Of a stretch of 57,537 nucleotides of DNA, positions 16,120-23,363 are shown piece after piece (the first letter of the stretch is position 1; each line of letters starts with the position of its first letter). This DNA comes from Bacillus sp. S/N-304-OC-R1 (GTDB taxonomy: Bacteria > Bacillota > Bacilli > Bacillales > Cytobacillaceae). The translations under genes were made by a program, and so were the position numbers. The notes beneath the pieces are model-generated. The model made no database searches, had not been told where the DNA came from, and worked only from the letters and a program-made list of their open reading frames with translations. Where the stretch lies: positions 1-57,537 of the forward strand of contig NZ_JACWFE010000011.1 in assembly GCF_019749375.1 (NCBI RefSeq), written 5' to 3'.

Positions 16120-17502
16120 ATGGGTAACTTGAAAAAGTATATTAGTTTTTTAGTAGTATTATTATTCTTATCAAATGTGTCAGCTGTTTCCGCAGCAGAA
16201 CCAATTGATGAAATCCGGGAGCTAATCAAGGAACATTACATAGAAGACGTGCCGGATTCTGTCTTATCTAAGCCAACAGCGAAAGAAATTACCAAACAGC
16301 TTGACCCTTATTCAGTCTACATGAGCGCTCAGGAATATGCTCAGTTTACAAATGGGATTGAGCAGCAATTAGTCGGTATTGGGATTGTTCTAGACGAGGA
16401 TGAAAACGGAGTCAAGATCATATCCGTGATCTCAGGAGGTCCAGCAGAACGTGCAGGACTGAAGGCGGGAGATATCATTATCGGTGCTAATGGAACGAGT
16501 TTGGTCGGACAATCTGTACAAAAAGCAGTTTCCATTATCACAGGTGAAGCGAATACCACAGTCACCTTACAATTTATTTCAGTCGATACAGGTGGAAAGG
16601 TAACCAAGTCGATATCGAGAGAATTAATTAAAATCCCAAATGTGGAATATCAAATGCTTGGCGGCGATATTGGCTATGTTCGTCTCCATAGTTTCTCACA
16701 GGACGCAACAGAGCAAATTACAAATGCTATAGGAAAATTAACGGGAGCAAAAGGCTGGATATTTGACCTTCGCAATAATGGAGGAGGGTATGTCTCCACG
16801 GCCCAGGAAGTCGCAGGTCTATTCCCGAATGTCACCTATGCCTTTCAGCTACGATATAAATCAGATCAGCCTGAAGTTTACGCAGCTATTCAGCAGAAGG
16901 TGAAGTTTACAAGTCCAACGCATATTCTCATAAATGAATACAGTGCAAGTGCTTCGGAAATGGTCTCTGTCTCTGTTAAAGAACAAAAAGGTGCAGTCCT
17001 TTACGGGCAAACCTCCTTTGGAAAAGGATCCATGCAGTCTCTATTCCCATTAAGTGACAACAGCCTGTTAAAATTAACAACTGCTCATTTCTATTCACCA
17101 AAGGGGATTCCTGTTCATGAAATAGGGGTATCCCCGAACATTGAAACAGCCGTAGGTGAAGAAGTGATCACGTCTCATCGTGATCAGCTGATTGCCCAGC
17201 ATTCAGACTATCAGAAGCTGCCTGCTTTAAAGGACGTTCCAGTTACAAAAACATTCACCGTGGCCATGAACATGGAGATGGATTGGTCCAAATTGAACCC
17301 GCAGGATGTGCAGTTAATTCAATTAGGCGGTAAAGAAGTACCAGTGGATGTAAAAACAGCCGATAATTATAAAATGATGATTACACCGAAAACCTATCTG
17401 CAGTCAAAGGGCAAATACTTGCTGTTGATCCATCCGAAGTGGACAAGCAAGAGTGCTAAGCAAATGCAGAAGGGGATTTATTTGGAGGTAACAGTGAAAT
17501 GA
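16120..17502 (+). CDS. secreted S41-family (CtpB-like) processing protease
   Basis: 460 residues from the ATG at 16120, which has AAGGGAG about 8 bases upstream; the open frame starts earlier at 16093. A signal peptide (KKYISFLVVLLFLSNVSAVSA) leads to a short helical region, a PDZ domain (about 75-155, IVLDEDENGVKIISVISGGP then AERAGLKAGDIIIGANG) and the S41 core. The core holds FDLRNNGGGYVSTAQE, the serine region NEYSASASEM and the catalytic lysine in YGQTSFGKGSMQ (about residue 302). A C-terminal domain of about 100 residues is extra compared with typical CtpA/CtpB and may be a wall-facing module. Likely substrate: exported proteins. A terminator follows directly. Confidence 0.88.
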   Translation: MGNLKKYISFLVVLLFLSNVSAVSAAEPIDEIRELIKEHYIEDVPDSVLSKPTAKEITKQLDPYSVYMSAQEYAQFTNGIEQQLVGIGIVLDEDENGVKIISVISGGPAERAGLKAGDIIIGANGTSLVGQSVQKAVSIITGEANTTVTLQFISVDTGGKVTKSISRELIKIPNVEYQMLGGDIGYVRLHSFSQDATEQITNAIGKLTGAKGWIFDLRNNGGGYVSTAQEVAGLFPNVTYAFQLRYKSDQPEVYAAIQQKVKFTSPTHILINEYSASASEMVSVSVKEQKGAVLYGQTSFGKGSMQSLFPLSDNSLLKLTTAHFYSPKGIPVHEIGVSPNIETAVGEEVITSHRDQLIAQHSDYQKLPALKDVPVTKTFTVAMNMEMDWSKLNPQDVQLIQLGGKEVPVDVKTADNYKMMITPKTYLQSKGKYLLLIHPKWTSKSAKQMQKGIYLEVTVK

Positions 17503-17535
17503 CCTAGGGGGAATCCTCTAGGCTTTCTTTGTTTT
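17503..17535 (+). terminator. terminator of the S41 protease gene
   Basis: Stem CCTAGGGG / CCTCTAGG with one mismatch, loop GAAT, followed by CTTTCTTTGTTTT. Confidence 0.7.
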
Positions 17536-17560
17536 ATATATACTTAAAGAGTAATAGTTT

Positions 17561-18340
17561 CATTGTTCGTTCGAAGATTAAGAGAGAAACTGTGGTAAAT
17601 GAAAATTGGTTTCATTGCCCGTTTAAAGCGAAAAAGGGGGTTCCCGGTAAAAGAGAGGATGGTTCATTGCCCGTCTAAAGGGAAAAAGGGGGTTTGCGGT
17701 AAAAGAGAAGTAGCTTCATTTACCGATCAAAGAGAAAAAGGGGGTTCCTGGTAAAAGAGAAGATGGTTCATTGCCCGTTTAAAGGGAAAGAAGGAGTTTG
17801 CGGTAAAAAAGAAGAAGTTTCATTGCCCGTTTAAAGGAAAAAAGGAGTTCCCGGTAAAAGAGAAGAAGTTTCATTGCCCGTTTAAAGAGAAAAAGGGAGT
17901 TCCCGGTAAAAGAGAGGATGGTTCATTGCCCGTTTAAAGGGAAAAAAGGAGTTCCTGGTAAAAGAGAGGATGGTTCATTGCCCGTTAAAGGAAAAAAGGG
18001 AGTTTGCGGTAAAAGAGAAGAAGTTTCATTGCCCGTTTAAAGGAAAAAAGGGAGTTTGCGGTAAAAGAGAAGAAGCTTCATTGCCCGTTTAAAGGAAAAA
18101 AAGGAGTTTGCGGTAAAAGAGAAGAAGCTTCATTGCCCGTTTAATGGAAAAAAGGGAGTTCCCGGTGAAAGAGAGGATGGTTCATTGCCCGTTTAAAGGG
18201 AAAAAAGGAGTTTACGGTAAAAGAGAAGAAGTTTCATTGCCCGATCAAAGAGAAAAAGGGGGTTCCTGGAAAAAAAGAAGAAGTTACATTCCACGTTCAA
18301 AGGAATAAGAAAGGTAGCCTCATTTTCCTCCTAAATAGAA
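17561..18340. repeat. intergenic 52-bp tandem array, about 15 units
   Basis: A unit starting CATTGCCCGTTTAAAG, then GGAAAAAGGGAGTTCCCGG and TAAAAGAGAAGAAGTTT recurs every 51-52 bp. Its first C falls at 17561, 17613, 17665, 17717, 17769, 17821, 17872, 17924, 17976, 18027, 18079, 18131, 18183, 18235 and 18287, with a degenerate last piece near 18321. Units differ at a few positions, chiefly CCCGG/GCGG and the A/G runs. The period is not a multiple of three and no long frame runs through it, so it is not coding. The spacing is about five helical turns. The remaining gene-free part (18340-18711) is AT-rich, with promoter-like sequence only. Confidence 0.9.
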
Positions 18341-18711
18341 CGGTGAGTTCATGGTAAAAGGGCAATAGCTTAATCCCTTTTCAATAGTAACTCTTAACGT
18401 CTCCGCTTTAATTTTTGGAGCAAATTGATTGGGGAGATAATTAACAGCCTTCCTCTCTAAAAAAGAGTATTAAGATACTGTGCCTTTTAGTAACTTATTT
18501 ATAATAAGGGGGAAAAATTTATTAACTGCAAAAAACTCCTCAGAAATAATCGAAAATCGTCGTTTGTTCTTTATTAGGAAATTTTTGTTCGTTTTTGTTT
18601 AAAAATCGGAAACTCTATTGTATAATGGTAAATATAATTCAATGGGCACGTTCTATGTTGCTTATTTTTTTAATCGTTTTGTTCTATATAACGAAAAAGG
18701 AGGACATAACA

Positions 18712-20544
18712 TTGGTACCAAGGTCTTCTCGAAATAGGAGTCGTAAAAGGAAGCAAAGGAGAAGAATGTTGAAGACATTTTCGTCTAGTGTAGCGATTTC
18801 ATCACTTTTATTAGGAAGCGGGCAGCTGGTAACTCCTACATATAGTGTATTTAATTCTGTGAATGATCAAGGAATGGATATTCAGGCATGTTTTATTTTT
18901 CCTCAAACGATAGAGCAGATGAAGGAACGCACCTATGAACTCCAAAAGGAAGCAGAGGCCATCCTAAGTGAAGTCTTAGGGAAAGTAGAGGAAGTCAATG
19001 TAGACTCCATGAATGAAAAATTAGCTAACCTGAAAAAACCTGATGAAATAGAAGAAGTTGAAGAAGAGATAGAGGGAGGCACACCATCTCAAGAATCCGG
19101 GGGTGATATGTTAACAATTGATGGCCTTCAAGCAGCTCAAGCGCAATTAGAGGCAGAAATTGCTGCTTTGGAAGGAGCAATCATCGCTCTTCAAAACACG
19201 ATTACTGCGAATGAAGAGGAAATAAAAGCGCTTGAAGAAGTCATCAAAGAGATCGATGAATTAGTTGCACAATTGGAAGATATTATTTCTAATGTTTTCC
19301 CAGTGGCGAAGGAACAAATACAGGTTAAACTAGATGATATCAATGAGATTATTAATTATATTGATGAGATCAAGGAAGCGGCCATCAGAGATTGTAATTT
19401 TGACCCTCAATTTTTCGAAGACATTTTAGAGGAAATGAATAAGAATAAGTTTATGACAGAAGAACTAATGCTTAAATTGGATGAGAATTTAGCTATTAAC
19501 GAGGAGTTAGTCAAGCAACTTAGTGAGAATGCTGCAGAACTGAAAACAAGTATTGAAGAATTGCAACAGGCAAATATAGAATTGTTAGTTAATATTGAAA
19601 GTATTAAGGCTCAAATCACGGCATTAAATGAACAAATTGCAGCTATAGATCAACAAATTGCTGAATTGAAGGAACTGCAGGAAAAGAAGGACCGTTTTCT
19701 AACAGGTATTGGTGCTTTAAAAGAATATCTTGAAAACTCAACAGATCTCTCTGAGGAGCAAATCCAGCAGCTATTAGAAAAATTAGCGGGTGTCGTCACT
19801 GATATTGAGAAAATAAGTCTTAAAAACAAAGATATGTCCGCTATTGAAAAGGCCATTCTAGAACTTGACCAACAAATAAAGAAAGAAGAAGAGGCAGCAA
19901 AATTAGAAAAAGAAAGACTTGCCAAGGAAGAGCAGGATAGACTTGAGCAAGAGCGTTTAGAACAAGAACAGCAAGGTCAAGATCAAGTGGAGGATGAAGT
20001 CGCCGAAGAGGACGAGGAAATAGCAGAAGACGAAGTACCGGAGGGTGTTGGAGAGCAAGAAGAAAACGAAGAAAATGAAGATGGTACGGAGCAAGGTGAG
20101 GAATCCGATGCAGGTGAAGAGAAGCTAGAAGTGGGAGAGAATTCAGACAACAAAGAAACGCCGGCACCTAGCAAGCCTGGAGAAGGAAATCAAGAAAAAC
20201 CGGGTAAAGAAGACAAAACAGAGAAGGAAAACTCTAATAAAGAAAATCCAACTAAGCCAGGCCAAGGAAATAACAATGGTGATAATAATCAGGGTCACAA
20301 ACCGCAAGCTTCAAATAATCCTGACAAAAGAAATCAAGGCAATACGGAACAAGGAAAAAAAGGAAATGCCAATTATGAGGAAGGAATAAATCTTCTGTTA
20401 AATTTGCTAGGAACTCAAAATTCAGGGAATGAGGAAAAATTGCCTCAATTAAAAGCAGAAGGCAATCTGCAAATGAGAAACGAAGATAGAAATCAGATTG
20501 CTGAAAGAAATACGGCCCCAACAGCAACCCATAGCCCTGAATAA
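18712..20544 (+). CDS. exported coiled-coil protein with acidic low-complexity tail
   Basis: 610 residues from a TTG at 18712, preceded by AAAGGAGG at the right distance; the open frame upstream has no such site. The N-terminus is very basic (SRNRSRKRKQRRRMLK) and is followed by a hydrophobic stretch ending LLLGSGQLVTPTYSVFN, which looks like a signal peptide of the SipW type used by TasA/TapA-like proteins (inference). A conserved-looking Cys-containing segment (MDIQACFIFPQTIEQMKERT) comes next. About 150-430 is heptad coiled coil rich in Glu, Leu and Ile. About 430-600 is a Glu-rich then Pro/Asn/Gly/Lys-rich tail. No LPxTG or SLH motif is seen. I do not recognise a full-length family. Confidence 0.75.
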   Translation: MVPRSSRNRSRKRKQRRRMLKTFSSSVAISSLLLGSGQLVTPTYSVFNSVNDQGMDIQACFIFPQTIEQMKERTYELQKEAEAILSEVLGKVEEVNVDSMNEKLANLKKPDEIEEVEEEIEGGTPSQESGGDMLTIDGLQAAQAQLEAEIAALEGAIIALQNTITANEEEIKALEEVIKEIDELVAQLEDIISNVFPVAKEQIQVKLDDINEIINYIDEIKEAAIRDCNFDPQFFEDILEEMNKNKFMTEELMLKLDENLAINEELVKQLSENAAELKTSIEELQQANIELLVNIESIKAQITALNEQIAAIDQQIAELKELQEKKDRFLTGIGALKEYLENSTDLSEEQIQQLLEKLAGVVTDIEKISLKNKDMSAIEKAILELDQQIKKEEEAAKLEKERLAKEEQDRLEQERLEQEQQGQDQVEDEVAEEDEEIAEDEVPEGVGEQEENEENEDGTEQGEESDAGEEKLEVGENSDNKETPAPSKPGEGNQEKPGKEDKTEKENSNKENPTKPGQGNNNGDNNQGHKPQASNNPDKRNQGNTEQGKKGNANYEEGINLLLNLLGTQNSGNEEKLPQLKAEGNLQMRNEDRNQIAERNTAPTATHSPE

Positions 20545-20558
20545 GCAAATAAATATCA

Positions 20559-20600
20559 AGCCCCAGCAGGGTTAATCTGCTGGGGCTATTATGGTTTTTT
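20559..20600 (+). terminator. terminator of the coiled-coil protein gene
   Basis: Perfect 11-bp stem AGCCCCAGCAG / CTGCTGGGGCT, loop GGTTAAT, followed by ATTATGGTTTTTT. Confidence 0.88.
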
Positions 20601-20655
20601 AATAAAATATAATGATTTTATAGGAATTTATCTAGGTATGTGACCTTGGAAACAA

Positions 20656-20760
20656 AAAAGCCAGCACCCCGATTCAGGATACTGACAAAATACGGCAGAC
20701 TAGCTGCCCAGTTAGGTAAACACTATCCATTGGAAAAAATCCATTACTAGTGTCCATCTA
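20656..20760 (-). other. structured intergenic element ending in a minus-strand terminator
   Basis: Read on the minus strand it holds a GGCAG / CTGCC hairpin (about 20694-20711), then a terminator stem CAGTATCC / GGGTGCTG with two G-U pairs followed by GCTTTTTTG. It lies beyond the last gene of the minus-strand operon (stop at 20788). Its order of parts, including ACACTAGTAATGG and CCAATGGATAGTG, is similar to the element at 22862-22975. I could not assign it to a known RNA family. Confidence 0.45.
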
Positions 20761-20787
20761 TAAGACGAGATGACGATTGAAAAGGTT

Positions 20788-21054
20788 TCATTCAATCCGA
20801 AGAATTTTGAAATTAATTTTCGGTTTTTGTTCTTCGGTTTCAACATTTACATGTTCTACGTCGGCAGTTGTTTCTTCATTATTTGGTTCGACTTCTATCA
20901 AATCAATTTTCCCCTCATCCGCCACTTGTGAATTTTCGCTTTCATTTGCTGCTTTGTCCTCGCCTTTAAAGTCCAAAAAAAGGGAAGGCCAAATAATTAA
21001 ATTGATGATGATGAGTGTAAATATGAGAGTATTAATAACGGCTTTTTTTATCAT
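20788..21054 (-). CDS. small exported or membrane-anchored acidic protein
   Basis: 88 residues: one N-terminal hydrophobic helix (VINTLIFTLIIINLIIWPSL, about 6-26), then a strongly acidic region (about 30-75) and a basic end (KPKINFKILRIE). The ATG follows the stop of the upstream gene without a gap (TAAATG), so it is the last gene of a three-gene operon. The helix could be an uncleaved signal anchor. I do not recognise a family. From its place it may help the two SbsA-Ig proteins encoded upstream. Confidence 0.65.
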   Translation of the reverse strand: MIKKAVINTLIFTLIIINLIIWPSLFLDFKGEDKAANESENSQVADEGKIDLIEVEPNNEETTADVEHVNVETEEQKPKINFKILRIE

Positions 21055-21786
21055 TTATGGAATCATGATCTCCTTCGTCTCCAATACCTTATTAGTAAGA
21101 CTGTACCCTTTAATGGATAGCTTTTCGCCTTTTTTTTGGTCTGGTTTATAAAGGACAAACTCGTTATTGCCCTTATATTCAAACTCATCACTGCCTGCCT
21201 TCACCTTTGTCACCTGATCACTTACTTTGACGGTAATTTCAACAAAATGCGAATGGCGCAGTGCTTGAGTGCTCATTAAATGAGTTTCTTTTTTATCTGG
21301 CTTTTGTGTGGTGCTAGGTTTAGGATCGACCTTACTGGTGTTTGTTGAATCCTGTCGATTGTCGTTTTTTGTCTGTTCATTCGACACTTTCTTGGAATTT
21401 TCAGCACTAGCTAGCTTAAAGGGTAAGACCGTATGCTCATTCAAAAATGCATTATTGCCTGATTTCACATTCCCTTTAATGTATAAATAATATTGCACGC
21501 CTACCTTATAGGACGTTTCGGGCGTAATGGTTACTTTGCTTTCATCAGCTGAAAGCTTAAGCTTTGTTTTCAATTGTTTCTGATTGCCATCTATAATATA
21601 GAAGTTTTGCTCTTTGATCGTTCCTTTATTAACCGGTTCGGTAAAGGTAATAGACCAGCTCTTTAATGGATCTTTAATCGTCCTTTCATCTAATACAACC
21701 TTTTTTATAGAAGCCTGCCCAACAAGAATTCCAGGAAACATAACTAGGAGTAAGACAATCAAAAGAAGAATGAACTTTTTCCCCAT
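21055..21786 (-). CDS. secreted protein with SbsA-type Ig domain
   Basis: About 243 residues from the ATG at 21786 (MGKKFILLLIVLLLVMFPGI), with GAGG upstream; an ATG five codons earlier would overlap the preceding gene. After the signal peptide an SbsA-type bacterial Ig domain is seen: SWSITFTEPVNKGTIKEQNF, then VTITPETSYKVGVQYYLYIK and NEHTVLPFKLAS. A Ser/Thr/Lys/Asp-rich linker follows, then a second beta domain (HFVEITVKVSDQVTKVKAGS...EYKGNNEFVLY). Such domains are used as stalks or contact modules on the surface. Operon with the genes on both sides. Confidence 0.8.
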   Translation of the reverse strand: MGKKFILLLIVLLLVMFPGILVGQASIKKVVLDERTIKDPLKSWSITFTEPVNKGTIKEQNFYIIDGNQKQLKTKLKLSADESKVTITPETSYKVGVQYYLYIKGNVKSGNNAFLNEHTVLPFKLASAENSKKVSNEQTKNDNRQDSTNTSKVDPKPSTTQKPDKKETHLMSTQALRHSHFVEITVKVSDQVTKVKAGSDEFEYKGNNEFVLYKPDQKKGEKLSIKGYSLTNKVLETKEIMIP

Positions 21787-21787
21787 C

Positions 21788-22774
21788 TTATCGATCCTCA
21801 ACCTGTACTTTTATATCCTGCATTTTACTTTCTGCAAGCAGAGTGGTAAACAACTTGTCATTAGATAGGAGCTCATATAAGGTGTAGCTCTTTCCAGCAG
21901 TTTGATATTTATAAGCTTCCTTATAGGAATTAATCATTTTTCCGTTTTCGGTCGCAAACTTCAGTATTTTTGAATCTAGGATCTTTTGGTCACTATCAAG
22001 GGCTGTCACACGTACATCATAGAAGTCAGGAACTTTAGAGAAACCAATGTCGAACATTAAACTTTTTTGCCCTGCTCCTTTCGATTTGGCAGGGACAGGA
22101 TCAGCGTATCCCTTTTGCAGAACTTTTCCGTTCTTCATAATATCGACGTGAACAGTGTCGACACCATTACTCTTGGTCGTAATGTCGATATTGGTGATGC
22201 CGCTAAAGGAAGTTTGATCGTCTTTCATGGCACCAGGCTTTTTATGGATAATATTTATTTCATTTATATATCTATCTGGAGCGAAGGCTTTAATCTGCCT
22301 AGGAGCATAGTTATCCAGTAAATTCGTCAGCCGTCTTTCGTTAATAACCATTAATTCATAGAAGTCTATGTAGTTCGTTTGAAATGAATAAGAAAGAGAT
22401 TGAGAATATGTCCCGTTTTGAAGTCCGATGGAAGGTCCATTAATCTGAACGAGATATTCCTTATTAAACTGTAAGGTACCATCAGGAATAATTAGTAAAG
22501 TTTGATTATCTTTACGAACGGTTTTAATGGGAAAATCATAATATATGCCATTTGTTTTCTCGTATAGTTTTATATATTGAGCGGAAATACTGACAATTGG
22601 GCTATTAAACTGAATTTTAATATCGGAATCGATCGGAACATTCTGATCCCCGGCGGCTGGAATTGTCTTATCAATTTGCGGATATGTAGTGGCGCCGGCT
22701 GAATTGTGAAAAGCAGGACCGAAAATGGAAAGGAGCAAAATGAAACAAACTCCCATTACCTTTACTGTCTTCAT
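21788..22774 (-). CDS. secreted protein with SbsA-type Ig domain, first gene of the operon
   Basis: 328 residues. A signal peptide (KTVKVMGVCFILLLSIFGPA, cleaved before TTYPQID) precedes an SbsA/Big_5 Ig domain: DKTIPAAGDQNVPIDSDIKI, then QFNSPIVS, GTLQFNKEYLVQINGP and SLSYSFQTN. The rest (about 135-328) is unassigned, with a beta-rich part (SGITNIDITTKSNGVDTVHV) and a helical end. No wall-anchoring motif is visible. It is the first gene of the operon ending at 20788; a promoter should lie in 22775-22860, in front of the structured element. Confidence 0.8.
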   Translation of the reverse strand: MKTVKVMGVCFILLLSIFGPAFHNSAGATTYPQIDKTIPAAGDQNVPIDSDIKIQFNSPIVSISAQYIKLYEKTNGIYYDFPIKTVRKDNQTLLIIPDGTLQFNKEYLVQINGPSIGLQNGTYSQSLSYSFQTNYIDFYELMVINERRLTNLLDNYAPRQIKAFAPDRYINEINIIHKKPGAMKDDQTSFSGITNIDITTKSNGVDTVHVDIMKNGKVLQKGYADPVPAKSKGAGQKSLMFDIGFSKVPDFYDVRVTALDSDQKILDSKILKFATENGKMINSYKEAYKYQTAGKSYTLYELLSNDKLFTTLLAESKMQDIKVQVEDR

Positions 22775-22861
22775 AAATAACTAACCACCTTCATATGTAA
22801 TGTCTAATTACTCCTAATATACAGCGAAATTCGACATTTCTCTACCCTAAAATAGGAAAAA

Positions 22862-22975
22862 GCCGCCATAATTGGCGGCCTTTCCTGAACGCTGAAGCGA
22901 AGGTTAGTACAATCGTACTATACAAGTTAAAGAAAGCATCCATTTGGGAGAAAACCTTCTTACCTCCTAGTGTAA
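22862..22975 (-). other. structured intergenic element with terminator-like hairpin
   Basis: On the minus strand: ACACTAGGAGGTAAG, AAGGTTTTCTCCCAAATGG, ATGCTTTCTTTAACTTG, a GTAC-GATT-GTAC hairpin, AACCTTCGCTTC, and a strong GCCGCC / GGCGGC hairpin followed by TTTTTCC. AAGGTT and AACCTT can pair. This looks like a leader with a terminator in front of the 22774 operon, or a small RNA. The element at 20656-20760 has the same order of parts. No known riboswitch class matched by eye. Confidence 0.45.
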
Positions 22976-23226
22976 CAAATATTACGGAAAAAAACATGAA
23001 AAATTTTCTAATAAAGCCATTTTTTTATTTAATATGCAACTTTTTTTGTTATTGCATAGATTAGAGGAGTGTGAATTGTTAAATTGGAAAGTAAATATAT
23101 TACAAAATTAATAAAAATATGATAAAAATTGTAGAAATTTAGTAAGCTTTATATTATCATATGATTAATAAACCAAAGTTGGAAAACCTATCACCACTTG
23201 GCAAAAAAAATATACATTGGTAACTA

Positions 23227-23255
23227 TTGCATTAATGATAATAGTTTGGTATACT
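23227..23255 (+). promoter_or_regulatory. SigA-type promoter of the first SbsC-like gene
   Basis: TTGCAT (-35, 23227-23232), 17-bp spacer, TATACT (-10, 23250-23255). The transcript would start near 23262 and have a leader of about 100 bases before the ATG at 23364, as is common for long-lived S-layer messages. Confidence 0.7.
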
Positions 23256-23363
23256 TTTTTACTAGTTAGGTAAGCAGTGGGTATAGAGGAAAACACAACC
23301 ATTGGTTTATTCATTGCTAACAAAAAAAATGCACTACATAGCATGAAGGGAGAATACAAGTTT

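Noticed and set aside
17561..18340. CRISPR array
   Set aside because: The 52-bp units are repeats throughout, with no alternation of constant repeat and unique spacer, and no cas genes are nearby.
20656..20760. c-di-GMP-I riboswitch on the plus strand
   Set aside because: ACGGCAGACTAGCTGCC is reminiscent of the GEMM second hairpin, but the GGACGCAAAGCC core and partner stem are missing, and the downstream genes lie on the other strand.
20777..21151. Plus-strand frame of 124 codons rich in Ser and Phe
   Set aside because: It lies opposite the small acidic protein and the SbsA-Ig gene, both of which have ribosome binding sites and coupling in an operon.
23277..23363. Longer N-terminus for the first SbsC-like protein
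   Set aside because: The 29 extra residues would spoil the signal peptide and lack a ribosome binding site, while GAAGGGAG precedes the ATG at 23364.
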